A stretch of DNA of 64,000 bases, taken from positions 34,320 to 98,319 of the forward strand of contig JAHQWE010000061.1 of the NCBI GenBank assembly GCA_019633985.1, given 5' to 3'. The DNA comes from Acidiferrobacterales bacterium. GTDB lineage: Bacteria > Pseudomonadota > Gammaproteobacteria > Arenicellales > Poriferihabitantaceae. The notes under the pieces are model-generated. The model saw nothing but the letters and a program-made list of their open reading frames with translations, did no database searches and had not been told where the DNA came from. Position numbers and translations under genes: made by a program. Shown one piece after another: positions 55,566 through 64,000 of this stretch (positions are counted from its first letter, which is position 1; the number at the start of each line of letters is the position of its first letter).

Positions 55566-58065
55566 CGCGAAGACCGGCGGTAATATTGGTGCGCCACAGG
55601 CGCCAAGCCGGATAAACTCCCGCGATCAATGCCGCAACCACCGCAAGCAAAATCGATTGCACAATGATTTCTATAGAAATCACCGTCTGCATGGACCAAC
55701 CGTATGATCGTACATTGATCACTTCAATCAATGACAACGCCAGAACCATACCAAGTGGTACCGCCATCAGGCCTGCAATCAGCCCTGTCATGCCGGTTTC
55801 AAGAAGAATTTGCCCCCCCAGTTGCCAATGGCTAAACCCCACTGCTTTTAACGTTGCATATTCGCGGGATCGTTCCAATTGCAACGCCATAAGCGCCGAA
55901 ATAATACCAATTACTGAGACCACGATAGCTAACCAGCGCAGCACTTCTGTGACCCGAAAAGTTTGATCAAAGATTTTCAGGGTCATATCCTTCAGCGCCC
56001 TATTCGATCTTATATAAACATCATTCGGCACCGAAGTTAGGCCCTTAATCTGTTCCAACACGTTCTCGACTTCTGCCGATGCTTCCACCACCACAGCAAC
56101 GGACGCAATTCTTTGATCATCGAAATAACGAGAATAGGTAGATCGACTTATCGCGATTAATCCTCTATCACTCGAGTAATCTCGATATACAGCAGCTATG
56201 GGAAAAACTTTGTCGCCTTTGTCAGTCGGTATGGCATAAACATCTCCTGCTTTGAGCTGATTGTGATTCGAGAACGGCTCTGAGATTAATATCGCCTCTC
56301 CATGCTCAAATGCCTTCCAGGGAGACGCTGTTGCCGCTTCTTTGATCTGAAAGCCGGCAAATCCATATTCGTTTGTCTCCAGCGCAAATAGTGTGAGAGG
56401 GCCATTGGAGGTGATTAAAGTCCGCCTGGTTCCCGTTGCGATGCTACGAACTCCACCGACATTCGAAATATCCTTCAACGCCATTTTCGAAAACGAGTCG
56501 TTGCCATGAGACTGACTGGATATATAAATATCAGAACGCAAATAACCCTCCAGCCACTCTTCAACAGAAAACCGAAAACTATCTATCATGAGCGCCACAC
56601 CCAAGGTCGCAGAAACCGCGACAGATAACGCAGCCACCGCCACCGCAGTTCTTCGCTGATGTGCCGCAGTATTGAGCAAAACCATTTTAAATAGCAATCC
56701 ACGGCGAGGGAATTTCAGCTTTCGGCCTAAACCGCAGAGGAAATCGATGACCCATGGTGTCAAAACGGCCATTGCACAAATTAATAAAAATAGTCCAGCG
56801 AACGAGATAACCAATGATTTCTCAGCCAATAACAACATAAGTATACCCAGCAAAAAAGTAACAACCGCAGCCGGAAGCAACCACTGAGAGAGTGGCCGTT
56901 CACTTTCTTCTGAATACTTATACTTGAGTAGATCTGCTGTTCGCTGACGACTGATCGCGACAATGGGGGCTGCACTGCTGAGCAGCGTGGCCCCAATACC
57001 AAGCGCCGATGCTTTCAATAGCAGAAGCGGGGTAAAAAGAAGGCCGGAGCTGCTGAGCGAAAAGTAGAGGGCATTAATGGTGCCGGTCACAAGTCCATGA
57101 AGCCCGATCGCCAGAACGTACCCCATAATGAGCCCGATACTGACACCCACCAAAGCAAACACCATTGATTCCAGCATCAGCAACCAGGCAAGTTGACCAC
57201 TGGTCACTCCCGCCAGTCTCAGCAGACCAATTTGTTTTCTCCGACGTACAATTTGAAAACTCACGCTACTGTAAATCAGAAACATCGCGATCACCAGTGC
57301 AAGCATTCCGAGCGCCATGAGATTGATACGAAACGCCTTCGTCATTTCACGCTTCGCGCCGTTGTATAACTGCACATCAATCAGCCTCACCTCTGGGGGT
57401 AACAAAGACTCCAGCGTCTTTACCTGTTCCTCACGATCAAGCCGTAATTCGATGCGGCTCACCTTGCCTTGCATCTGTAAAAACACTTGGGCCCAACTTA
57501 TGTCGGTGACTAATAGACGATTTTGCTCATTCTCAGCAGAGGGCTCTGTTGTATTTTGCGAGCGAATCAGGGAAAAGTCTTGGGAACGGTTGCCAAAGAA
57601 AACGGTTACCCGACCCAACTGGTCAGGAAGAATCTCTGGTTGGTCGCTATAGAGTGGCCAAACAGTTGATGCGGCGTTTTCTCCTGAAAAGTTGTTGAGG
57701 CCATTTGACAGCGCGCGAATTCTAAAGTCGCTAATTGGATCTACGCCAAGCAGCTCATATCGCCGACCTTCCCGTCCGATGGTGACCTCTGCAGCTACCA
57801 CAGGAGCGGCTTCTCTGATGCCCGCCTCGATTCTTACTGTTTTGAACACGTCCTCATCAAACCCATCGGCGCTACCAACGATTCGATGCGTAGCAAGACC
57901 ATCCGTCACAGAATTAGCGCGATCAAATTCTGACAATGCACTGCTATTAGCGATATCCACCCCAACCACTACCGCAACCCCCGCAGCAATACTCAAGATC
58001 GTCAATAACAACTGCCAGGGGCTCTTCAACGCCTCTCTGAACAGCGCATACCAGAGCAATGTCAT
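55558..58065 (-). CDS. ABC transporter permease, FtsX/MacB-like (AttFG-type)
   Basis: An 835-residue inner-membrane protein with eight or more helices. An N-terminal helix (about 15-35) is followed by a MacB-PCD-like periplasmic domain. FtsX blocks cover about 248-370 and 725-830, and between them are two hydrophobic helices near 395-440 and a second domain with its own helix near 475. The two-FtsX layout is that of a fused pair of AttF/AttG-like permeases. These mechanotransmission-type transporters usually extrude lipids or lipoproteins. The start overlaps the ATPase gene's stop by one base (TAATG), and its end overlaps the AttH gene by 8 bases. Confidence 0.87.
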   Translation of the reverse strand: MTLLWYALFREALKSPWQLLLTILSIAAGVAVVVGVDIANSSALSEFDRANSVTDGLATHRIVGSADGFDEDVFKTVRIEAGIREAAPVVAAEVTIGREGRRYELLGVDPISDFRIRALSNGLNNFSGENAASTVWPLYSDQPEILPDQLGRVTVFFGNRSQDFSLIRSQNTTEPSAENEQNRLLVTDISWAQVFLQMQGKVSRIELRLDREEQVKTLESLLPPEVRLIDVQLYNGAKREMTKAFRINLMALGMLALVIAMFLIYSSVSFQIVRRRKQIGLLRLAGVTSGQLAWLLMLESMVFALVGVSIGLIMGYVLAIGLHGLVTGTINALYFSLSSSGLLFTPLLLLKASALGIGATLLSSAAPIVAISRQRTADLLKYKYSEESERPLSQWLLPAAVVTFLLGILMLLLAEKSLVISFAGLFLLICAMAVLTPWVIDFLCGLGRKLKFPRRGLLFKMVLLNTAAHQRRTAVAVAALSVAVSATLGVALMIDSFRFSVEEWLEGYLRSDIYISSQSHGNDSFSKMALKDISNVGGVRSIATGTRRTLITSNGPLTLFALETNEYGFAGFQIKEAATASPWKAFEHGEAILISEPFSNHNQLKAGDVYAIPTDKGDKVFPIAAVYRDYSSDRGLIAISRSTYSRYFDDQRIASVAVVVEASAEVENVLEQIKGLTSVPNDVYIRSNRALKDMTLKIFDQTFRVTEVLRWLAIVVSVIGIISALMALQLERSREYATLKAVGFSHWQLGGQILLETGMTGLIAGLMAVPLGMVLALSLIEVINVRSYGWSMQTVISIEIIVQSILLAVVAALIAGVYPAWRLWRTNITAGLRDE

Positions 58066-58754
58066 TATGAGATAGCAGAGTCGTCCAACTTACCGTCGCG
58101 TAGAACAAATCGTTTGTCTGCGCGTTCGGCTGCAACCACGCTATGTGTGGCCATTAAAATACAGGTTCCCTGATTGGCAATTTCACTCAGCACGTCAAGC
58201 ACACTCGCACCTGTAGCGTTATCGAGATTTCCGGTTGGTTCATCCGCCAGAAGCAATTTCGGTTTGTGAATAGCGGCACGAACGATGGCAACACGTTGTT
58301 GCTCGCCCCCGGACAAAACGCCCGGATAAGAATCTACACGATTGCCAAGGTGAAAGCGGTCGAGCCAATCGGCGATGAGTGTGGAATCATATTTCTTTTT
58401 ACAGAGCTCTAACGGTAGTCGAAGATTCTCGCCTACAGTCAGAGTTGGCACTAAATTAAAAAATTGGAAAACAAACCCGATATGATGGCGGCGGAATATG
58501 GTGCGTTGGGATTCGCTTTTTGATTCCAGCCGTTCACCGCCAATTTGAACCGAGCCCGAATCTGGTAAGTCGACTCCGCCCAGGATATTTAGTAGCGTAG
58601 ATTTTCCTGAACCACTTGGCCCAGTGATCGACACAAATTGTCCTTGGGCTATCGAAAGGTCCAGATTTGACAGTACTGTTCTATTGCCACCAGCATCGGT
58701 ATATCCCTTTCCCACACCCTCCAGGTTCACTGCAAGGGAATCAGAGTTCGTCAT
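58065..58754 (-). CDS. ABC transporter ATP-binding protein (LolD/MacB type)
   Basis: A 229-residue ATPase. Walker A GPSGSGKST near residue 43, Q loop FVFQFFNLVPTLTV near 92, signature LSGGEQQRVAIVRAA near 145-159, and Walker B LLLADEPTGNLD near 165-176. I start it at ATG 58754, whose ATGA overlaps the stop of the upstream DUF3429 gene; a longer frame to 58829 adds residues without similarity. It energises the adjacent permease. This type of ATPase works in LolCDE, MacB and AttE systems. Confidence 0.92.
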   Translation of the reverse strand: MTNSDSLAVNLEGVGKGYTDAGGNRTVLSNLDLSIAQGQFVSITGPSGSGKSTLLNILGGVDLPDSGSVQIGGERLESKSESQRTIFRRHHIGFVFQFFNLVPTLTVGENLRLPLELCKKKYDSTLIADWLDRFHLGNRVDSYPGVLSGGEQQRVAIVRAAIHKPKLLLADEPTGNLDNATGASVLDVLSEIANQGTCILMATHSVVAAERADKRFVLRDGKLDDSAIS

Positions 58755-59200
58755 CTTATGGCCACGAGCGCAGCAACAAGAGACACGCAAGCAACCGCAG
58801 TTAATATCCATCTGAGACGCAAATACCATCGAGGGAAAACGGCTCTGCGCGCCGCTGCGATATCTACAACCAGCATCGCAATCAAACTCAGGATCAGCAG
58901 CGTCATTGCCTGGTAGTCAGCGATTAGTAGCGCTGTCCAGCCCAGAAGTGAGGGAACAACGCTAACGATTAATCGCGGCCAATTCAGGTGCTCTGGCAAC
59001 CCTAGCGCTACTCCCCAATGTACTCCGCCGAGGAAAGACAAAATCACCGCGCCATAGGCAATCAAGGCAAAAATCACTTCACTGCGAATCAAACCGTCAA
59101 CGGAAATGGAAAAGATCGCAAGCCCGACAAATGGAATTAATCCAGCCAGGCCAAGTATGAGCGCAGGAACAGGAATGACTGCGTTATTTTGTTCTGTCAT
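58751..59200 (-). CDS. DUF3429 family membrane protein
   Basis: A 149-residue protein with four or five hydrophobic helices (about 8-30, 38-56, 74-90, 92-110 and 128-147). The block AYGAVILSFLGGVHWGVALGLPE near residues 48-70 is the DUF3429 signature. Function unknown. It overlaps the ABC ATPase gene by four bases, so it is part of that transporter operon, and it follows the SDR gene after 36 bases. Confidence 0.8.
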   Translation of the reverse strand: MTEQNNAVIPVPALILGLAGLIPFVGLAIFSISVDGLIRSEVIFALIAYGAVILSFLGGVHWGVALGLPEHLNWPRLIVSVVPSLLGWTALLIADYQAMTLLILSLIAMLVVDIAAARRAVFPRWYLRLRWILTAVACVSLVAALVAIR

Positions 59201-59236
59201 CGTTTCGAAATTATCTCGCCGTTGAGAATGTGAATA

Positions 59237-60040
59237 CTACCAAATGACCTCTTCACCGGCCCAATCGATAAATCGAATATTGCATTGTTCAAATGGCTTG
59301 TTGACCACTCTCATCAAACGTTTTGCAACGTAATCGGGAGTAAATAGTTTTTCCGCTGGAACCGAACTCTGAAAAGGTTTGGATAGCGCCGTATCTGTCG
59401 TGCCAGGATGAAAAGCATTCAACTTGATCTTCGGAAACCGCCGCGTATATTCGATAGCGGTGGTTTTCAGAATCATATTCAAGGCCGCTTTTGAAGCCCG
59501 ATAGCTATACCAGCCTCCAGAACGATTGTCTGAAATACTACCGATACGGGCACTCAGTACTGTAATGACACAATCACTATTTTTGGAAAACAGGCCGGTC
59601 AACGTTTTCAGCCAAAGCGCTGGTATGATTGTGTTGATCTGAAATATCTGTTGCATCGTGTTCTCTTCCAGCGATTCAATCCGTTTTTCTGGAGAATAGT
59701 CCTTACCATGCAATGTTCCTGTGGCAATATAGATCTGGCTCACGGATTGCTTCAGTTCAGCAATAGAACCGCAAATCTGCTCAATTGAGAATTCAGAATG
59801 ATCGGTCTGATACCAGATAACCGGCCTATCTCCATTCAGGGGAAAATCGCTTGACGCTTCGGAGCGACTGACAGCGACAACCCGCCCAAGTGATGCGTCA
59901 GAGAGAAGCTGACGGCAGATTGCGGACCCAATTCCCCCGGAAGCACCGATAACAATTGCGATATCATTTTGTCTAGACGGTATAGCGCCGTTGTCTGCTA
60001 CCAAAGTATTTTCACTGTCCATACTGCGGGTATAGCCCAT
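59237..60040 (-). CDS. Short-chain dehydrogenase/reductase family protein
   Basis: A 267-residue Rossmann-fold oxidoreductase from ATG 60040 (ATG 60022 or TTG 60046 are also possible). The cofactor motif GASGGIGSAICRQLL begins near residue 32 and the active-site YSYRASKAAL near 186 holds Tyr and Lys four apart, with an upstream Ser in VLSARIGSI. It resembles the CsgA/C-factor-like SDRs. First gene of the operon that continues with DUF3429 and the ABC transporter. Substrate unknown. Confidence 0.85.
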   Translation of the reverse strand: MGYTRSMDSENTLVADNGAIPSRQNDIAIVIGASGGIGSAICRQLLSDASLGRVVAVSRSEASSDFPLNGDRPVIWYQTDHSEFSIEQICGSIAELKQSVSQIYIATGTLHGKDYSPEKRIESLEENTMQQIFQINTIIPALWLKTLTGLFSKNSDCVITVLSARIGSISDNRSGGWYSYRASKAALNMILKTTAIEYTRRFPKIKLNAFHPGTTDTALSKPFQSSVPAEKLFTPDYVAKRLMRVVNKPFEQCNIRFIDWAGEEVIW

Positions 60041-60107
60041 GAACAATGAAAATTAGATCAAAATATCTATGGGTTTGTGAACATACTTCAACACAGAAGA
60101 ACAGTCA

Positions 60108-60142
60108 GATCGAGCGGATCATTCCCTTTTCACCGCTCGATC
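60108..60142 (-). terminator. Hairpin after the adhesin gene
   Basis: GATCGAGCGG (60108-60117) and CCGCTCGATC (60133-60142) pair perfectly with a 15-base loop. It begins 14 bases after the adhesin stop and precedes the SDR gene on the same strand. There is no long T-run, so strength is uncertain. Confidence 0.5.
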
Positions 60143-60156
60143 ATCCTAATGAGACT

Positions 60157-63100
60157 TTAGAACTCGATGCCAACCCCGATACGGTATACAGAATCCTCTC
60201 CACTTTCTGATAGAGATGCGCCGCCATTGATCACAATCTTCTTTGTTTTGCCGCCACGGTTTTTCACTTTCAACCAATGCGCCATATTCAAGCCAACAGC
60301 ACTTTCGGATTTGTAATGTCCGAGCCCGAGATTCAACGTAGTTTTACCCTGTTTTGAAGGAGACAACACACTGCCAAGAGCAGCAGCACCTGCGATGCCT
60401 CTTCTCGATTCCGTTCGTACATCGGTCAATTGGTTCAGATTTACGCCATCCGTTCCGACCTGACCCGGCGCCACATTGACCACCCGCCTTGGATTCTCCT
60501 TGGTACCGACAGAAATAGTATTCGGTTCATCCGCTAGAGAGCCTGCGCCAAGTGCAACCGAAGAGTCTGCGGTCACCCTTGCACCGTTACCAATTGCGGT
60601 ATCGTCCGGACCAATCGCAAAAGATTCCTGGCCAATTGCAATTCCGCCTGTCGATCTTGCCTCTGCACCGTTACCAATCGCGATGCTTCCGCTTCCCAAT
60701 GCTTGGGCTTGGTTGCCCAGAGCGACAGAGCCAAAGCCCGCTGAAAGGGATCGATTGCCTCCTGAAAATGATGCTGCGCCGGCGGCATTCGCTCCACTAC
60801 CTACAGCGGTAGCCGCGACGCCTGAAGCCGAGGCATTTGCACCCAGTGCAGTCGCATTGGTATTAGTTGCCTGAGCGCCATCCCCTGCAGCCAATGCCGA
60901 TGTACCTGTGGCAATCGCGTCTACCCCAAGTGCGGTAGAGTTGGTACCTGTAGCAATCGAATGATGCCCCAAAGCAGTCGCTGAGGGGCCTGTTGCCAGC
61001 GCTTCATCACCGATAGCAATTGAGTCGGAACCTGCTGCCAGAGAACCATCACCAATAGCGATGGATTGAAATCCGCTGGCAGTCGCATCGGTTCCAATCG
61101 CAACGGAGTCTGCTGCGCTGGCGGATGCGGAAGTGCCAATCGCAACAGAATCACTTCCAGTTGCCGCAGCGCTATTACCTATTGCGATATCACCATTTTG
61201 CGTCGCTACCGGCGCGTTACCAATGGCAACGGTATTGGCATCGGTAGCTGACGCTCCATCACCTATCGCCACACTGCTGGTACCGCTGGCCACAGAGCCA
61301 TCACCACCCGCAAATGATGCGACACCGGACGCGGTATTGTCATAGCCAATTGCCGTTGAACGATCGGCAGTTGCCTCGGATTCCTGACCGATAGCAGTCG
61401 CATCGGGTGCACTCGCAACGGTGCGATCTCCCACCGCCGTGGTGGATGAAGAGGTGGCCTGGGCATCGGTGCCGATGGCGATGGAATCAAGCCCCGAAGC
61501 CAATGAACCAAAACCAATCGCATTGGCATTTACCCCGGATGCAGTTGAGTCATTACCAATGGCGACCGTATTGGTATTGAGTGCTGCTGCACCCACACCA
61601 TTACCATCGACATCACTACCGACCGCCACCGACTCCATCTGCGTTGCAACAGCCTCTTCGCCTACTACCAGGTTGTTATCTCCCGTAGATTCAGCAGACG
61701 AACCCACTACCAAACTTGCATCCCCGCTTACCTGGTTTGCGTCTCCGCCGACGACATTGTCGCTGCTGCCAGAGGCTAATACATTGGCATCTCCAGAAAC
61801 TGCATTTCGGTTGGCATTCACCAGTATTTGGTTTCGGCCACTAATATCATTATTGTTAGAGTCGGTAAGTTCACTTCCCTGACCGGAAACCGAGTTTCTC
61901 AACGAATTCGTCAACTGATTGCTATTACCAGAGAGATCATTGCTGTTCGAGTCAGTAACAATGTTTCCACGACCTACTACTGAATTAGCATTGGAATCGG
62001 TCACCTGATTATTGTTACCCGCCACCAAAGAATCGTTGGCGTTTATTACCTGATTGCTCTGACCACTGACCACGCTGCGGTTCGCGTCATCCACGGTATT
62101 TTGTCGACCTGACACATCACTGTTGGCGGAAGACTGCACACTGTTTTCATCGCCCACCACACTGCTTCTTCGAGAGTCAGAAACTTGATTATCCCGACCA
62201 CCAACAATGCTGTCTCGAGAATCAGTTACGTCATTGTCATCTCCTGAAACCACATTGCGATCTGCGTTCGACAACACATTGTCCCTACCGGAAACGTCAC
62301 TATTTTCTGTATCAGTCGCATTGTTTCGTAAACCCGCAACGGCATTGTTGTCGGATTGAATCACCTGGTTTTGCAGGCCCGAAACCGTATTCCTGCGAGC
62401 ATCAGTCAATGTACTATCAGCTCCAGAAACAGTATTGGCGATAGCGTCAGTGAGTTCGTTACTCACACCCGCGACCGTGTTTCCATCGGAATTATTGATC
62501 TCATTCTCAGAGCCACTAACAGTATTCTCCAATGAATTAATCACCATATTTTCCAAACCGGCCACTGCATTTCGATCAGATTCGCGCACTAAGTTCGAGC
62601 CCCCTGCTACCGTATTGGCATCACTTTCATTCAGCTGATTATCAATACCGGCAACTTGATTGGCTTCTGCTTCAGCTATCTCGTTGGAAAAACCTGCCAC
62701 AGTATTTGCCACACTCTCAGATTCAAGCGTGTTTTCAGCGCCTGCCACCTGATTATTCAAACTCTCCTCTGTGATCTCGTTCTCTTGACCTACCACACTA
62801 TTGTTATCACTGTTGTCCTCAAGCCGGTTGGTATCTCCAGCAACTACGTTATTGTCTGACTCACTGAGTGTATTGGTATCACCTGAAACAAGATTCTCAT
62901 CGGAATCGATAAGTGTATTATCTGTACCCGAAATGCTGCTGTTGTCGACATCAGTCAGTTGGTTACGGGAACCCGTCACACTACTACCATCGCTGCCGTT
63001 GCCCGCGGCATCAGCACGAAGCACATTGTTGTCACCGCCTACTAGATTGTCATTAGAATCTCTCACAGCGTTGGAGTCACCGACCACCGCGTTGTCGTTG

Positions 63101-64000
63101 GCATCACGGACAACGTTTTCGTTTCCGGAGACCGTGTTGTTGTCCGCGTCCCTAATCAGGTTATCCCTACCAGAAACCATGCTGTTATCGGCATTTCGTA
63201 GGGTATTGTCGTCGCCAGAAACCACGCTGTTATCTGTATCTTCACGCACCACATTGCTGGCACCCGAAACAGTATTGTTATCTGAATCCTGTCTTAATCG
63301 ATTGCTGTCACCAGACACGGTATTGTTGTCCGAGTTATCCAGCACGCGGTTGGCCGTCCCTGCTACTGTATTGTCTAGTACATCATCCAATCTATTTTCG
63401 CTACCCGCGATGGTATTCCCCTCTGCCTCAACTACAGAATTTTCGAAGCCCGCAATCTGGTTGTCGAAAGAGTCGGTAACAGTGTTCTCAAACCCAGTCA
63501 CCGTGTTGGAATCAGAGCCCGTAATGCTGTTGCCATCTCCAGAAACATTGTTCTGCCCACTGTCGTCAAGCGCGTTGTTCACGCCGGCCACTGTGTTTTG
63601 GTTAGATTCAGTAAGAATGTTTTCTTCACCAGCGACTGTGTTGCTCTGAGAGTCTGCAAGTGAATTCTCTTTGCCCGCGACATTATTGCTGTCGGAGTTC
63701 GACAGCGTGTTTTCTTCTCCGGTAACAGCATTGTCCTCACTATTATTTAGTACGTTGCTGTCTCCTGATACCGCGTTATCATTCGATCCATTGACTACCC
63801 GATTGTCCTCACCCACAACCAGGTTCTCGTCACTGTCTTGCACCGTATTCCGATCACCGCCTACGACATTGCTGTCTGCATCTGCGACAACATTCTGCTG
63901 GCCGGACACAGTGTTGTCATCACCATTGTTCAATCGGTTGCCATCACCGGAAACCGTATTGTCATTGGAATCTATTATGCGATTATCTTCACCCACAACC
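60157..64000 (-). CDS. Giant trimeric autotransporter adhesin, N-terminus beyond window
   Basis: C-terminal 1280 or so residues of a surface adhesin of the YadA/Hia type. The frame is open through the window's last base, so length is unknown. Order from the window edge inward: 50 tandem, mostly 15-residue units of pattern N-x-V-x-G-x-x-N-x-V/L (61678-64000); then about 26 classical 14-residue YadA-head repeats of type SIAIG (60523-61677). Then comes a neck, RRVVNVAPGQVGTDGVNLNQL, and almost at once the YadA membrane anchor of about 80 residues, which ends in aromatic Phe (YRIGVGIEF). There is practically no coiled-coil stalk. Such proteins trimerise and self-export through their anchor to bind surfaces or host cells. 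The 60047-60156 gap downstream holds a hairpin. Confidence 0.9.
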   Translation of the reverse strand, partial: VVGEDNRIIDSNDNTVSGDGNRLNNGDDNTVSGQQNVVADADSNVVGGDRNTVQDSDENLVVGEDNRVVNGSNDNAVSGDSNVLNNSEDNAVTGEENTLSNSDSNNVAGKENSLADSQSNTVAGEENILTESNQNTVAGVNNALDDSGQNNVSGDGNSITGSDSNTVTGFENTVTDSFDNQIAGFENSVVEAEGNTIAGSENRLDDVLDNTVAGTANRVLDNSDNNTVSGDSNRLRQDSDNNTVSGASNVVREDTDNSVVSGDDNTLRNADNSMVSGRDNLIRDADNNTVSGNENVVRDANDNAVVGDSNAVRDSNDNLVGGDNNVLRADAAGNGSDGSSVTGSRNQLTDVDNSSISGTDNTLIDSDENLVSGDTNTLSESDNNVVAGDTNRLEDNSDNNSVVGQENEITEESLNNQVAGAENTLESESVANTVAGFSNEIAEAEANQVAGIDNQLNESDANTVAGGSNLVRESDRNAVAGLENMVINSLENTVSGSENEINNSDGNTVAGVSNELTDAIANTVSGADSTLTDARRNTVSGLQNQVIQSDNNAVAGLRNNATDTENSDVSGRDNVLSNADRNVVSGDDNDVTDSRDSIVGGRDNQVSDSRRSSVVGDENSVQSSANSDVSGRQNTVDDANRSVVSGQSNQVINANDSLVAGNNNQVTDSNANSVVGRGNIVTDSNSNDLSGNSNQLTNSLRNSVSGQGSELTDSNNNDISGRNQILVNANRNAVSGDANVLASGSSDNVVGGDANQVSGDASLVVGSSAESTGDNNLVVGEEAVATQMESVAVGSDVDGNGVGAAALNTNTVAIGNDSTASGVNANAIGFGSLASGLDSIAIGTDAQATSSSTTAVGDRTVASAPDATAIGQESEATADRSTAIGYDNTASGVASFAGGDGSVASGTSSVAIGDGASATDANTVAIGNAPVATQNGDIAIGNSAAATGSDSVAIGTSASASAADSVAIGTDATASGFQSIAIGDGSLAAGSDSIAIGDEALATGPSATALGHHSIATGTNSTALGVDAIATGTSALAAGDGAQATNTNATALGANASASGVAATAVGSGANAAGAASFSGGNRSLSAGFGSVALGNQAQALGSGSIAIGNGAEARSTGGIAIGQESFAIGPDDTAIGNGARVTADSSVALGAGSLADEPNTISVGTKENPRRVVNVAPGQVGTDGVNLNQLTDVRTESRRGIAGAAALGSVLSPSKQGKTTLNLGLGHYKSESAVGLNMAHWLKVKNRGGKTKKIVINGGASLSESGEDSVYRIGVGIEF
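60523..61677 (-). repeat. YadA-head (Hep_Hag-type) repeat array within the adhesin
   Basis: About 26 degenerate 14-residue repeats with the core S-x-A-I/L-G, for example DSVAIGTDATASGF, encode the left-handed parallel beta-roll of the YadA head. The first unit (61600s) carries an insertion rich in Gly/Asn (SDVDGNGVGAAALN). The repeats run straight into the neck near 60522. Confidence 0.85.
61678..64000 (-). repeat. Array of 50 units of a 45-base (15-residue) repeat within the adhesin
   Basis: Fifty consecutive units can be laid out without gaps from near the window edge. Most have 15 residues; eight have 16, one has 21, and the last two have 14 and 13. A glycine at position 5 occurs in all fifty. 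Position 8 is Asn in 46 of 50, position 3 is Val, Ile or Leu in all, and position 1 is Asn or Ser. Each unit thus holds two Asn-led strand motifs (N-x-V-x-G and N-x-V/L), which suggests a beta-solenoid with Asn ladders. DNA copies are well diverged, so the array is old rather than freshly duplicated. Confidence 0.85.

Noticed and set aside
62801..63649. Long plus-strand open frame rich in Ser/Leu/Pro opposite the adhesin
   Set aside because: It is a shadow of the adhesin's repeats on the other strand, with the same periodicity and no independent signals.
61678..64000. CRISPR-like tandem array
   Set aside because: The regular spacing is codon-based and in frame, the units differ at the DNA level, and there are no identical repeats with unique spacers.

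Overview
This is an ordinary chromosomal stretch of a Gram-negative gammaproteobacterium, probably a marine relative of Pseudomonas. The strongest evidence is synteny: pilGHIJ-chpA-chpC sits back to back with tonB-yqgE-ruvX-pyrR-pyrB-pyrC', as in Pseudomonas, together with a tkt-pgk-fba run, a MucD-type periplasmic protease and thyA-folA. Base composition looks close to even throughout. I see no rRNA, tRNA, insertion sequence, integrase, prophage or CRISPR array. Species and genus cannot be fixed from the sequence alone.

Layout. 1-1528: 3' part of an Mrp-type cation/proton antiporter subunit D. 1549-5685 (minus): four-gene flavoprotein cluster, a three-subunit HcnABC/opine-oxidase/D-hydroxyproline-dehydrogenase-like enzyme plus a separate D-amino-acid-oxidase-family protein. 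5686-6084: AT-rich gap with two perfect tandem DnaA boxes and a third related one. 6085-8583: RDD protein, MFS transporter, TerC-family protein. 8692-12354: envelope gene set (Sel1/SH3b protein, TPR/NTF2-like protein, L,D-transpeptidase with the same NTF2-like tail), facing an M14 carboxypeptidase-type lipoprotein. 13738-18211 (minus): transketolase, phosphoglycerate kinase, aldolase. 18584-29503 (minus): Pil-Chp twitching chemosensory cluster followed by an inositol-monophosphatase gene. 29936-34792: TonB, YqgE, RuvX and the pyrimidine genes in tight overlap. 34987-39785: MucD protease, serine acetyltransferase, a small membrane protein and a two-RCK potassium channel. 39798-44118: DUF924, J-domain protein, penicillin-binding transpeptidase, thyA, folA, DUF6164. 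44139-49798: PcaF-like thiolase, trmB, and a thiolase/FadJ beta-oxidation pair. 49867-53180: LysR regulator divergent from a Rieske oxygenase, with a zinc alcohol dehydrogenase. 53393-54239: ArsR regulator with an AHSA1 protein. 54384-60040 (minus): SDR, DUF3429, and an AttEFGH-like ABC transporter with an AttH lipocalin-like protein. 60157-64000: C-terminal part of a very large trimeric autotransporter adhesin.

How it fits together. PilG/PilH/PilI/PilJ/ChpA/ChpC form one signalling pathway for type IV pili, here without the adaptation enzymes PilK and ChpB. PyrR, PyrB and the catalytically degenerate PyrC' form the pyrimidine unit. The cell-wall enzymes (L,D-transpeptidase, M14 protein, PBP), the periplasmic protease and the adhesin give the window a strong envelope flavour.

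The least ordinary item is the adhesin. At least 50 tandem units, mostly 15 residues long with an invariant glycine and two asparagine-led beta-strand motifs per unit, grade into about 26 classical YadA-head repeats, then a neck joined almost directly to the membrane anchor.
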